The translations under genes were made by a program, and so were the position numbers. Source: JAKEGK01 sp036507695 (GTDB lineage Bacteria; Pseudomonadota; Gammaproteobacteria; SZUA-152). Taken from it: a stretch of DNA of 43,004 nucleotides. Positions 17,872 to 26,462 of the stretch are shown in pieces; the stretch's first letter is position 1; every line of letters starts with the position of its first letter. The notes beneath the pieces are model-generated. The model made no database searches and was not told where the DNA came from. It saw nothing but the letters and a program-made list of their open reading frames with translations. The stretch spans positions 1 through 43,004 of the forward strand of contig DATCIR010000220.1 of assembly GCA_036507695.1 (NCBI GenBank), given 5' to 3'.

Positions 17872-18551
17872 GTGATTCCAGTCTTCTGTTGGCCAGCCGA
17901 ACCATGCTGGCGCGGGATTTCACCCTGGCCATGCGGCGCAAAGCCGATGTGCTGACGACCTTGTTCTTTTTTCTGATCGTTGTCAGTCTGTTTCCCCTGG
18001 GTGTGGGGCCGGAGATGGAGACTTTGCGGCAGATCGCGCCGGGTGTGATCTGGGTGGCCGCCTTGCTGGCTTCCATGTTATCCCTCGGGCGTTTGTTTTC
18101 CGATGATTACCAGGATGGCACCCTGGAGCAGATTATGCTGGAGCCGCAGCCTTTGTCGCTGTTAGTGCTCAGCAAGGTATTGGCCCACTGGCTATTGTCA
18201 GGCTTGCCGCTGGTTGTATTTTCGCCCCTGTTGGGAATGCAGCTAGGCCTGGATGGTGAAGCCATAGTATTATTGCTGATTACCCTGCTGCTGGGTACGC
18301 CCGCATTAAGTCTGATAGGCGCTGTGGGTGCGGCATTGACCCTGGGGTTGCGCGGTGGAGGAGTGTTGATTTCATTGCTCGTACTGCCGCTTTATATCCC
18401 CATTTTGATTTTTGGCGCCGGCGCCGTGGAATCGCAAAACGCCGGTCTGGGTGCGCAAGCCCATTTATCCATCCTGGGCGCGTTCCTGATGTTGACCCTG
18501 GTATTCGCGCCAGTCAGCGCGGCGGTAGCGCTGCGCATTAGTATGGATTAA
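17868..18551 (+). CDS. Heme exporter permease CcmB
   Basis: Integral membrane protein of 227 residues with six predicted helices. It carries the family features RDFTLAMRRKADVL near the N-terminus and DDYQDGTLEQ after the second helix. It partners CcmA and CcmC in handling heme-loaded CcmE. Its start overlaps the ccmA stop (ATGA). The operon is interrupted directly downstream by a 211-bp inverted-repeat element before ccmC. Confidence 0.93.
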   Translation: MSDSSLLLASRTMLARDFTLAMRRKADVLTTLFFFLIVVSLFPLGVGPEMETLRQIAPGVIWVAALLASMLSLGRLFSDDYQDGTLEQIMLEPQPLSLLVLSKVLAHWLLSGLPLVVFSPLLGMQLGLDGEAIVLLLITLLLGTPALSLIGAVGAALTLGLRGGGVLISLLVLPLYIPILIFGAGAVESQNAGLGAQAHLSILGAFLMLTLVFAPVSAAVALRISMD

Positions 18552-18564
18552 CAATTGAATTCAA

Positions 18565-18775
18565 GGAGTCTGTCGGACTTAGGCGATCGTAGCGAGCAAG
18601 GTGGGAGAACGAGGACCGTTTTTCGATCGTTTGAGGAGAATAGCCGTAGCTATTTGACGAAAAGGATCGGAAAAATGGACCGCTCTCCCGCCGGCGCAGT
18701 ACGACTGCAGGGATGCAGGAGGTAGGGCAACGCATGGAGCAGTTGTCGAGATCAGTCCTAAGTTCGACAGACTCC
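18565..18775. mobile_element. 211-bp MITE-like element between ccmB and ccmC
   Basis: The ends are 19-bp inverted repeats with one mismatch (GGAGTCTGTCGGACTTAGG at 18565-18583, complement at 18757-18775). The interior has no convincing gene; an open frame of 65 codons on the minus strand lies across it. No target duplication is visible. The shape suggests a transposase-less derivative of an IS with GGAGTCTGTCG-type ends. It separates two normally adjacent ccm genes. Confidence 0.8.
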
Positions 18776-18833
18776 TAAGTAGCAGTTATCTAACTCAATC
18801 GGTTATTTATTGCAAGAAACGCAAGAAACATTT

Positions 18834-19589
18834 ATGGGCTTCAAAGACTCCATCATCTGGTTGTATTTCTCCTCACCCAGAAATTTCTATCCCTTCGCGG
18901 GCCAATTGATTCCGTGGTTCGGCTGGTTGGCGGCGGCGTTAACGGTGGTTGGTCTCTACATTGGGTTTTTTGTCGCGCCGCCGGTATTAAGCGACCAGAA
19001 AGAATATTACGTCATCATTTTTATCCATGTGCCGGCCGCCTGGATGTCGATGTTTATCTATATCATCATGTCCCTGTATGCGTTTATCGCGCTGGTATGG
19101 AATATCAAGATGTCCGAAATGATGGCGACCGCGCTGGCGCCAACCGGTGCGATGTTCACCTTTCTGGCGTTATGGACCGGCGCCTTGTGGGGCCGGCCCA
19201 GTTGGGGCGCTTATTGGGTGTGGGATGCGCGTCTTACGTCGGAATTGATTTTACTTTTTCTTTATATTGGATTCATGTCATTACAGTCGGCCATCGATGA
19301 TCCCCGCCGCGCGGCGCGCGCCAGCGGCTTGCTGGCGGTGGTGGGCGCGATCAATGTGCCGATTATTTATTTTTCCGTGCGCTGGTGGAATACCCTGCAT
19401 CAGGGATTTTCAGTACAGCCCGCGCAGGCCCAGCAATTGATGGACCCGTCGATAAAGTGGGGCATGCTCATTCTGGCGCTGGCGTTCTGGATGTATACCA
19501 TCGCGGTGGTGCTGTACCGGGTGCGCACCATTATTCTGGAACGGGAGCGTCAAACCACCTGGGTGCAGGAGCTGGTAAGCGGTAAATGA
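18834..19589 (+). CDS. Heme exporter protein CcmC
   Basis: Six-helix membrane protein of 251 residues that loads heme onto CcmE. The WWD motif reads WGRPSWGAYWVWDARLTSEL. Conserved histidines lie in the IFIHVPAAWM loop before it and in RWWNTLHQG after it. ATG 18834 is chosen over TTG 18810, as the family begins at the amphipathic segment after it. The start lies 58 nt after the end of the inserted repeat element, so its original leader may have been altered. The stop overlaps ccmD. Confidence 0.94.
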   Translation: MGFKDSIIWLYFSSPRNFYPFAGQLIPWFGWLAAALTVVGLYIGFFVAPPVLSDQKEYYVIIFIHVPAAWMSMFIYIIMSLYAFIALVWNIKMSEMMATALAPTGAMFTFLALWTGALWGRPSWGAYWVWDARLTSELILLFLYIGFMSLQSAIDDPRRAARASGLLAVVGAINVPIIYFSVRWWNTLHQGFSVQPAQAQQLMDPSIKWGMLILALAFWMYTIAVVLYRVRTIILERERQTTWVQELVSGK

Positions 19590-19765
19590 TGAGCGCGATA
19601 GCGGAATTTTTTTATTTCAGTGGCTATGCCTGGTATGTATGGGGCTCTTATGGTGTCACGGCGGCGTTCATGATTGCGGAAGTCATACTGGTCATCCGCG
19701 GCAAACGCAGCACGATGAACCGCCTGGCCCGTATGGTGCGGCTGAATAATTCAAGTAGCGAATAA
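19586..19765 (+). CDS. Heme exporter small protein CcmD
   Basis: Small membrane protein of 59 residues with one transmembrane helix (GVTAAFMIAEVILVI), preceded by an aromatic segment (FFYFSGYAWYVWGSYG) and followed by a basic cytosolic tail. This is the standard CcmD layout. CcmD stabilises the CcmC-CcmE interaction and helps release holo-CcmE. ATG 19586 overlaps the ccmC stop (ATGA); a second ATG follows at once. It is easily missed because of its length. Confidence 0.92.
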   Translation: MMSAIAEFFYFSGYAWYVWGSYGVTAAFMIAEVILVIRGKRSTMNRLARMVRLNNSSSE

Positions 19766-19844
19766 AGGGTTATCAAATGCGGTTGAACAAATCGTTCCTC
19801 TGCGGGATCAGATACCCAGTAGCGAAAACCTAAGGTGACATATT

Positions 19845-20303
19845 ATGAAAGCACGGCATAAACGATTTGCATTTATCGTCGCGGGAGTGACAGGTTTGGC
19901 GGTTGCCATCGGTTTGATCGCCAATGCGTTTAATCAAAACCTGGTGTTTTTCTTCAGTCCCAGCGATGTCCAGGCCAGTCAAGCGCCCGTTAACCGGGAT
20001 TTCCGCCTGGGCGGCCTGGTGGAAGAAGGCAGCCTGAAGCGGGAAGACGATGGCTTGACGGTTCATTTTATAGTGACGGATAACGCCCATACCATACCCG
20101 TAACCTTTACCGGCATATTGCCGGATTTATTCCGTGAAGGTCAGGGTGTGGTGGCGCAGGGCAAGTTAACTGAGAACGGCGTGTTCATGGCAAAAGAAGT
20201 GCTTGCCAAACATGATGAGAGCTATATGCCGCCGGAAGTGCAAGATGCGTTAGACAAAGTGAAACAATCCGCAAGCGCCACTCTTGTCAAAGACAGCCAG
20301 TAA
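19845..20303 (+). CDS. Heme chaperone CcmE
   Basis: Periplasmic heme chaperone of 152 residues anchored by an N-terminal helix, with an OB-fold domain. The heme-binding motif is HDESY, with covalent-attachment His123 and Tyr127. It accepts heme from CcmC and passes it to CcmF. The flexible C-terminal tail ends VKDSQ, and the DNA encoding that end is the first unit of a four-copy tandem repeat running past the stop. ATG 19845 follows AAGGTGACAT. Confidence 0.94.
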   Translation: MKARHKRFAFIVAGVTGLAVAIGLIANAFNQNLVFFFSPSDVQASQAPVNRDFRLGGLVEEGSLKREDDGLTVHFIVTDNAHTIPVTFTGILPDLFREGQGVVAQGKLTENGVFMAKEVLAKHDESYMPPEVQDALDKVKQSASATLVKDSQ

Positions 20304-20367
20304 ATGGTCAAAGACAGCCAGTAAACGGTCAAAGACAGCCAGTAAACGTCAAAGACAGCCGATAAAC
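20286..20367. repeat. Four tandem 20-21 nt repeats spanning the ccmE stop
   Basis: Units of GTCAAAGACAGCCAGTAAA type begin at 20286, 20307, 20328 and 20348. The first includes the last codons and TAA of ccmE, so each unit re-encodes the end of CcmE with a stop codon. The last unit diverges (GCCGATAAACC). They fill the gap before ccmF. Confidence 0.9.
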
Positions 20368-20393
20368 CGATTCAATGAGGGAGTGAGCAAGCC

Positions 20394-22421
20394 ATGATTC
20401 CAGAACTGGGGCATTTTGCTTTAATACTGGCGCTGTGCGTCGCGACAGTGCAGGGTGTGTTCTCCATCGCCGGGGCGCAGCTGGGGGTACGTTCCTGGAT
20501 GGTGCTGGCAAAACCGGCGGCGCAATGCCAGTTTGTGCTGGTCGCGGTAGCCTTCGGATTTCTTACCTATTCCTTTATCGAAAATGATTTTTCCGTGCTC
20601 TATGTCGCCTCGCATTCCAATTCCCTGCTGCCGATCGAATACCGTATTTCCGCGGTCTGGGGCGGTCACGAAGGTTCCATGTTGCTGTGGGTGTTGTTGT
20701 TATCCGGCTGGTCGATGGCGGTGAGCCTGTTCAGCAAAAACCTCCCGGATGATATGGTGGCGCGGGTCATCGGTGTCATGGGGCTGGTCTCCGTCGGCTT
20801 TTATCTGTTTATTCTGTTTACCTCCAACCCGTTTGAAAGACTATTGCCCGCGGCTGTGGACGGCCGCGATCTGAATCCGCTATTGCAGGATCCCGGTTTG
20901 ATTATTCATCCGCCCATGCTGTACATGGGTTACGTGGGATTTTCGGTCGCGTTTGCGTTCGCCATAGCGGCACTACTGAGTGGCCGATTGGACGCCGCAT
21001 GGGCGCGCTGGTCGCGTCCCTGGACCACCGTGGCCTGGATGTTCCTGACGATGGGCATCGCCCTTGGCAGCTGGTGGGCGTATTACGAGCTCGGCTGGGG
21101 CGGCTGGTGGTTCTGGGATCCGGTGGAAAACGCATCGTTTATGCCCTGGCTGGTGGGTACCGCCTTGATTCATTCGCTCGCGGCAACGGAAAAACGCGGC
21201 AGCTTCAAAAACTGGACGGTGCTGCTGGCGATTTTTACCTTCTCATTAAGTTTGCTGGGCACCTTCCTGGTGCGTTCCGGCGTGTTAACGTCGGTACACG
21301 CGTTTGCCACCGATCCCGAGCGCGGCGTATTTATCCTGATGTTGCTGGTACTGACCATTGGTGTTTCGCTGGCCTTGTTTGCCTGGCGCGCGCCGAAAGT
21401 CGGCGTCGGCGGACGTTTTAACCTGCTGTCCCGGGAATCCGCCCTGTTGAGCAACAACGTATTGCTGGTGGTCGCCGCCGGCGCGGTCTTGCTCGGCACC
21501 TTATATCCGTTGCTATTAGATGCGCTCGACATGGGAAAAATTTCGGTGGGGCCGCCGTATTTTGACGCGGTGTTTATGCCCTTGATGGCGCCGGCTTTGT
21601 TTTTAATGGCGATTGGCCCGATGGCCCGCTGGAAGAAAACTGAGGTGCCCGAACTGGTCACCCGCTTGCGCTGGGCGGCGGTGGTTAGCCTTGTCATGGG
21701 CCTGTTGACGCCGGTTATAATGGGTGAGTGGGGAGCGGCTCGCAGCCTGGGCTTGACGCTGGCGTTCTGGATTCTTTGCAGCGTGGTGCTTATGTTGCAT
21801 GACCGCGTGCAAAAGAGTCCACGTTCTGGCAATGCAATCAGCAAAATTGCGGGTTTACCCAATTCCTTTCTGGGCATGTGTGTGGCTCATAGCGGCGTGG
21901 CGGTGTTTGTCATTGGCGTCACCATGGTGCAGAGCTATCAAATCGAAAAAGATGTGCGCATGGAGGTGGGTGATACCGTTGAATTGGGCGGCTATGAATT
22001 CCGCTTTGAGGGCGTGACACGTGTTAAAGGCCCTAACTTTAATGCCGATCGCGGGCAAGTGGTGGTAAGTAAGGGCGGTAAAGTGGAGAGCGTAATGTTC
22101 CCGGAAAAACGCATCTATACCGTGCAAACCATGCCGATGACCGAAGCGGCGATAGACACCGGGATAACGCGCGACCTTTATGTTTCACTGGGCGAGCCGG
22201 TCAGTAATGGCGCCTGGAGTGTGCGTGTGTATTATAAGCCGTTTGTTGATTGGGTTTGGAGCGGCGCCTTTATCATGGCGCTGGGTGGATTGCTGGCGAT
22301 TACCGACCGCCGCTACCGCCTGGTAAGCCGAAAAGTAGCGGAGGAAGAAGACCGCGAAGCAAAGGGCGCTGCTGTTTCAGGTGCTCCTGTTTCGAGTAAA
22401 ACAGTGACTGGAGAGTCGTAA
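20394..22421 (+). CDS. Cytochrome c heme lyase subunit CcmF
   Basis: Large polytopic membrane protein of 675 residues of the heme handling family. It takes heme from CcmE and ligates it to apocytochrome with CcmH and CcmI. The WWD motif is WGGWWFWDP (235-243). Conserved histidines lie in the HEGSM and LIIHPP motifs before it and in TALIHSL after it. A periplasmic C-terminal domain of about 110 residues precedes the last helix. ATG 20394 follows GAGGGAG. The stop overlaps the ccmG start by 1 nt (TAATG). Full length for the family. Confidence 0.95.
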   Translation: MIPELGHFALILALCVATVQGVFSIAGAQLGVRSWMVLAKPAAQCQFVLVAVAFGFLTYSFIENDFSVLYVASHSNSLLPIEYRISAVWGGHEGSMLLWVLLLSGWSMAVSLFSKNLPDDMVARVIGVMGLVSVGFYLFILFTSNPFERLLPAAVDGRDLNPLLQDPGLIIHPPMLYMGYVGFSVAFAFAIAALLSGRLDAAWARWSRPWTTVAWMFLTMGIALGSWWAYYELGWGGWWFWDPVENASFMPWLVGTALIHSLAATEKRGSFKNWTVLLAIFTFSLSLLGTFLVRSGVLTSVHAFATDPERGVFILMLLVLTIGVSLALFAWRAPKVGVGGRFNLLSRESALLSNNVLLVVAAGAVLLGTLYPLLLDALDMGKISVGPPYFDAVFMPLMAPALFLMAIGPMARWKKTEVPELVTRLRWAAVVSLVMGLLTPVIMGEWGAARSLGLTLAFWILCSVVLMLHDRVQKSPRSGNAISKIAGLPNSFLGMCVAHSGVAVFVIGVTMVQSYQIEKDVRMEVGDTVELGGYEFRFEGVTRVKGPNFNADRGQVVVSKGGKVESVMFPEKRIYTVQTMPMTEAAIDTGITRDLYVSLGEPVSNGAWSVRVYYKPFVDWVWSGAFIMALGGLLAITDRRYRLVSRKVAEEEDREAKGAAVSGAPVSSKTVTGES

Positions 22422-23005
22422 TGGTTCGTTATTTGGTGCCGCTGGTTATTTTTTTTGTATTAGCAGGTTTTTTGTATGTGGGTTTGGATTTGAAACCGCG
22501 CGAGGTGCCATCGCCCTTTATCAATAAGCCGGCACCCGGTTTTCAGCTGCAACAGCTGCATTCCATGAACGAATTGTTTTCCAACAAGGATATGTTGGGT
22601 AAGGTGTGGTTGTTGAATGTCTGGGCATCCTGGTGTGTCGCTTGCCGTCAGGAACATCCGGTATTGGTCGATATGGCGCGCCGGGGTGAAGTGCCCTTGT
22701 ATGGCTTGAATTATAAAGATACGCCCAACAACGCCAAACGCTGGCTAAATGAACACGGTGATCCTTATACATTAAGCGCGGTTGATTACCAGGGCAAAGT
22801 GGGTATCGATTTCGGGGTGTACGGTGTGCCCGAGACATTCATTATTGATAAACAAGGCGTGATCCGGCACAAGGTTATCGGGCCGGTTTCCTATCAAGAA
22901 TTAAGTGCCTGTATCATGCCGATCGTGAATGAATTGAATAAGCGCGAGCAGATAGATCCGGCGGCGTTGGCCGTGTTGACTGAGGTAAGAAAGGCATGTA
23001 CTTAA
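22421..23005 (+). CDS. Thiol:disulfide interchange protein CcmG (DsbE)
   Basis: Membrane-anchored thioredoxin-like reductase of 194 residues. The active site is WCVAC (Cys72, Cys75), slightly unlike the commoner WCPTC or WCVTC. A cis-Pro occurs at 137 in GVPETF, and the acidic family motif VYGVPET is intact. It keeps the heme-binding cysteines of apocytochromes reduced before ligation by CcmF and CcmH. The start overlaps the ccmF stop and the 3' end overlaps ccmH, indicating strong coupling. Confidence 0.94.
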   Translation: MVRYLVPLVIFFVLAGFLYVGLDLKPREVPSPFINKPAPGFQLQQLHSMNELFSNKDMLGKVWLLNVWASWCVACRQEHPVLVDMARRGEVPLYGLNYKDTPNNAKRWLNEHGDPYTLSAVDYQGKVGIDFGVYGVPETFIIDKQGVIRHKVIGPVSYQELSACIMPIVNELNKREQIDPAALAVLTEVRKACT

Positions 23006-23505
23006 TGAGGCGTTATATCGCTTGTTTGTTGCTGTTGGGGCTGATGGCCGGCGGGGCGGCGGTCTCCGCCAAGGAAGCCGCCCCGCTGTCGGCCGATCCC
23101 GAAATGGAAAAAATGGTGAACGAAATAGCCGCTGAATTGCGTTGCTTGGTTTGCCAGAATCAAACCATTGCCGATTCGCACGCCGACCTGGCGGTGGATT
23201 TGAAAAACCAGGTGCGGGAAATGGTGCGCCAGGGCAAGACCCGCGACGACGTGGTTGACTATATGGTGCAGCGGTACGGTGATTTTGTGCGTTATCGTCC
23301 GCCCGTCAAGCCGACTACTTATTTACTGTGGGTGGGTCCATTCCTGTTGTTGGCGGGCGGTTTTACTATCCTGACGGTTAATTTGCGCAAACGCAGGCAA
23401 ATAACCACTGACGCGCCGCTCAGCGAAGAAGAGCAGCAAAAGCTGGAATCCATTCTCCATTCCAAAAACAAGACCGCAGGAAATAAAAAAGGCGAGGATT
23501 ATTAA
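22996..23505 (+). CDS. Cytochrome c maturation protein CcmH
   Basis: Exported, membrane-anchored thiol protein of 169 residues. A signal peptide precedes the family hallmark LRCLVCQNQ (Cys50, Cys53), followed by the helical domain and one transmembrane helix (LLWVGPFLLLAGGFTIL). It interacts with the apocytochrome CXXCH and CcmF. Two starts are possible, ATG 22996 and ATG 23005. The ccmI gene begins 2 nt after its stop. Confidence 0.94.
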   Translation: MYLMRRYIACLLLLGLMAGGAAVSAKEAAPLSADPEMEKMVNEIAAELRCLVCQNQTIADSHADLAVDLKNQVREMVRQGKTRDDVVDYMVQRYGDFVRYRPPVKPTTYLLWVGPFLLLAGGFTILTVNLRKRRQITTDAPLSEEEQQKLESILHSKNKTAGNKKGEDY

Positions 23506-23507
23506 TC

Positions 23508-24824
23508 ATGGTGGTATTTTCTACGGTGGTGTTGCTGTTAATTGTAGCGGCGTTGTTGTTTCTGCTGCCTCCCTTGATTCAGCGCCAGACATCGAAGAGT
23601 GCGATCGAACGTAAAGAACTGAACATCATGTTATACAAGGATCAGCTTGCCGAACTGGAGGCTGACCTCAAAAGTGAAACCATTACCCGGGAACAGTTTG
23701 AGCAGGCCCACGCGGATCTGGAAAGAAATTTGTTACAGGATGTTGCGGACGGCGATGGCGGCAAGCCGCGCGCGTTGACGATTTCCGGCAATCTTGCGGC
23801 GATCGTGGTGGGTGTCGCGATTCCGGCGGTTGCGATCGGTCTTTATGCGCATCTTGGCACGGGCAAGGTCGGATTTGAACCGGAAAACTTCCGCCCGGAG
23901 CAGTCCACACAAGGGCATGAGGGCACCTTGGAGCAGCAGCTCGCCAAGCTGCAGGAACATTTAAAACAAAATCCCGGTGACGCGGAAGCGTGGATGATGC
24001 TGGCGCGTTCCTACTATTTCCTTAAGCAATACCAGACTGCCAGCGACGGGTTTGCCAAAGCCGTGGCGATAACCAGCGAGCAGAACCCGGATCTGCTGGC
24101 GGATTATGCGGATGCGCTGGCGATGGCCAGCGGGCGTAACATGGCCGGCAAGCCCTACGAGCTGGTCAAGAAAGCGTTGACCATCGACCCCGGTCACCAG
24201 AAATCACTGTGGCTGGCGGCTACCGCCACATATCAGGCGCAGGATTTCAAAACCACGCTCGATTACTGGCTGACGCTGCGGAGTCAATTCCCCGAAGGAT
24301 CGGAAAATTATCTGCAAATGACCCGAAATATCGCCGAAGTTAAACAATTTCTGGGCATGGCCACGGATGCAGAAATCGCGATCGTGCAACGGGCCGAGAC
24401 CGGAACTGTCACTCCAGCGGCGGGCGGTGAAGCCGCGGCCACGGCCGCTACTGCTTCCCCCAATGCTTCCGCCAGTGTTTCCGGCAAAGTGTCCGGCGTA
24501 GTCTCGTTGGACCCATCCATGCAGGCTAAGATATTACCCAGTGATACCTTATTCGTGTTTGCCCGGGCCGCCAGCGGTCCGCGTATGCCCTTGGCGATCA
24601 TCAGGACATCGGTGGCGGAATTGCCGTTGACTTTTGCACTGGATGATTCGCTGGCGATGAATCCGCAAATGAAGATTTCCAATTTCAAGGAAGTCATCGT
24701 TGGCGCGCGGATTTCCAAAACCGGCAATGCGATGCCGCAAAGCGGAGATCTGTCCGGTCAATCGGACGTTGTTCCGTTGGGTGCGGAGGGGTTGCAAATA
24801 ACCATAAACGGTATCGTGCCGTAA
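23508..24824 (+). CDS. Cytochrome c biogenesis protein CcmI
   Basis: Protein of 438 residues with two transmembrane segments (residues about 4-24 and 93-112) separated by a cytosolic helical loop. A periplasmic TPR domain follows (about 145-290, starting near EQQLAKLQEHLKQNPGDAE). A C-terminal beta-rich domain of about 110 residues comes after an Ala/Thr/Ser linker. CcmI binds apocytochrome C-termini and delivers them to CcmF/CcmH. This completes the ccmABCDEFGHI set in canonical order. Confidence 0.92.
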   Translation: MVVFSTVVLLLIVAALLFLLPPLIQRQTSKSAIERKELNIMLYKDQLAELEADLKSETITREQFEQAHADLERNLLQDVADGDGGKPRALTISGNLAAIVVGVAIPAVAIGLYAHLGTGKVGFEPENFRPEQSTQGHEGTLEQQLAKLQEHLKQNPGDAEAWMMLARSYYFLKQYQTASDGFAKAVAITSEQNPDLLADYADALAMASGRNMAGKPYELVKKALTIDPGHQKSLWLAATATYQAQDFKTTLDYWLTLRSQFPEGSENYLQMTRNIAEVKQFLGMATDAEIAIVQRAETGTVTPAAGGEAAATAATASPNASASVSGKVSGVVSLDPSMQAKILPSDTLFVFARAASGPRMPLAIIRTSVAELPLTFALDDSLAMNPQMKISNFKEVIVGARISKTGNAMPQSGDLSGQSDVVPLGAEGLQITINGIVP

Positions 24825-24921
24825 TCAACGGCCTGGCAAAACACGGATGCCGGTTTAGTTAAAAATAAAACATGTACGGTTCGAACAATTCGTTAAACAT
24901 TCCACCAACGAGGTCGCGAGA

Positions 24922-25230
24922 GTGAAAGCCAAGCTGATTGCCGCGGGTATTTCTATTAGCTTTTTTACTGCCGCGGGGCTGGCGTGGGCCGGTGATCCGT
25001 ACGCGGGTTCGGCGATTTATGCATCCCATTGCGTGAGTTGTCACGGTGGCGACGGTTCCGGTGAAGTGGCGGGTACACCGAGTTTTCGCGGTGGAAAACT
25101 GATGAGCAAGAGTGAGTTTGAGTTGCGCGATAAAATCAGAATGGGCAAAGCCTTGATGCCCGGTTTTGGCGGTATTTTAACGCAACAACAAATCGAAGAT
25201 GTTGTGACCTATATCAGGACGTTTAACTAA
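24922..25230 (+). CDS. Small monoheme class I cytochrome c
   Basis: Periplasmic cytochrome of 102 residues with a signal peptide ending AWA|GDPYAG. It has one heme at CVSCH (37-41) and a probable axial Met79 in GKALMPGFGG. The closing helix (QQQIEDVVTYIRTF) is typical of class I small cytochromes. The start is GTG 24922. The next gene begins at the nucleotide after its stop codon, linking it directly to the two propeller genes that follow. Confidence 0.92.
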   Translation: MKAKLIAAGISISFFTAAGLAWAGDPYAGSAIYASHCVSCHGGDGSGEVAGTPSFRGGKLMSKSEFELRDKIRMGKALMPGFGGILTQQQIEDVVTYIRTFN

Positions 25231-26415
25231 ATGCGTTACCGCGTCGTCAAGATTTTAGTAATCGCCGGCGTGGTTTTAGTGTTTGCCACCGCTTGTTCCA
25301 AGGACGATAAACAACAAACCGCGCCAACAACACCCGCACCTTCTACACTCGCACCTTCAACACAATCCGCATCCCCGCAGTCCCCGGATCTGTTGCCGCA
25401 AGCAGCACCGGAACCGCCGCCGGTCCCCTCCGGCTATAAAGTTATCGACACTTTCAACGTTGGGGAGAATGTTTATGTGCGCTCGATGACGGTGGATCCT
25501 GCCGCTAAAACCTTATGGATCGGCACCTCGGTGGGTGTGTTGGAAATCGATATTGAAACCCGCAATATGCTGAACAGTTATACGCGGGATCATGGCCTGG
25601 CCAATGAGTATGTGTTTGGCATGCTGGTTGACAGCAAGGGCAGAAAATGGTTTGGCACCAATGGCGGGGGTATCACCCGCTTGAAGGACGGTGAGTGGAA
25701 AACTTATTTTCCCATGCATGGTTTGGCCGATTATTGGGTGTATTCCTTCGCGGAACAGTCCGACGGAACGCTATGGGTGGGTACCTGGGCCGGCCTCAAT
25801 GCCTTAAACCCGGAAACGCAGGTCTTCAAAACGTATGTGAAAGAATTGGTGAATGAATGGGTGTATGGCCTGGGTGTTGATAACAAAGACCAGGTTTGGA
25901 TTGGCACCGAAGGCGGTATCAATATGTATGATGGCAACACCTGGCATGTCTGGACGCATAAGGATGGCCTGGGTGCGCCGAATACAGACAAACTGCCGCT
26001 CAGCGATAACACGGGGCTGGGAACCCGCTCGCGCCATGATTTAAGCGTCATGTCGCAAGGCATGAAAACCTATAACCCCAACTATGTATTTTCATTGATT
26101 GTCGCCCGGGATCAATCGGTGTGGGCCGGCACCTGGGGTGGAGGGGTCAGCCACTATGACGGCAAGACCTGGGTCAATTACACCAAGCAGGAAGGGCTGG
26201 CCGGCAATATTGTGTATAGCGTGGCGCAAGATAGTCAGGGTGAATTCTGGTTTGGCACCGATAACGGCTTATCGCATTACGATGGGAATAGTTGGGAAAC
26301 CATTGCCCAAGTGCACGGCATTCTGGACAACAGTGTGTACGCCATTGCCAATACCGGGAACAATCAAATCTGGGTGGGCACTCGCAATGGAGTCGCTGTA
26401 ATTGCCAAACCATAA
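25231..26415 (+). CDS. Reg_prop-type seven-bladed propeller lipoprotein
   Basis: Predicted lipoprotein of 394 residues (lipobox ATAC, Cys22) with a Thr/Pro/Ser-rich linker. Seven blades follow with the two-component-regulator-propeller signature: WIGTSVGVLEI, WFGTNGGGITRL, WVGTWAGLNAL, WIGTEGGINMY, WAGTWGGGVSHY, WFGTDNGLSHY and WVGTRNGVAVI. These repeats usually form the periplasmic sensor of hybrid histidine kinases. Here there is no transmembrane signalling or kinase part, so the propeller stands alone on the membrane. It starts immediately after the monoheme cytochrome and is followed by a clear paralogue. Confidence 0.87.
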   Translation: MRYRVVKILVIAGVVLVFATACSKDDKQQTAPTTPAPSTLAPSTQSASPQSPDLLPQAAPEPPPVPSGYKVIDTFNVGENVYVRSMTVDPAAKTLWIGTSVGVLEIDIETRNMLNSYTRDHGLANEYVFGMLVDSKGRKWFGTNGGGITRLKDGEWKTYFPMHGLADYWVYSFAEQSDGTLWVGTWAGLNALNPETQVFKTYVKELVNEWVYGLGVDNKDQVWIGTEGGINMYDGNTWHVWTHKDGLGAPNTDKLPLSDNTGLGTRSRHDLSVMSQGMKTYNPNYVFSLIVARDQSVWAGTWGGGVSHYDGKTWVNYTKQEGLAGNIVYSVAQDSQGEFWFGTDNGLSHYDGNSWETIAQVHGILDNSVYAIANTGNNQIWVGTRNGVAVIAKP

Positions 26416-26462
26416 TTGCATCCCGCTGCGAAAACTGCTTGAGAGTCAGAGAGGTGAAGCAA

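Noticed and set aside
21170..21877. 235-codon minus-strand frame
   Set aside because: Lies antisense to ccmF, whose conserved motifs cover the region.
26292..26462. N-terminal extension of the second Reg_prop protein
   Set aside because: It overlaps the preceding gene and is Cys/His/Gln-rich nonsense; GTG 26463 has a good ribosome site and starts the membrane segment.
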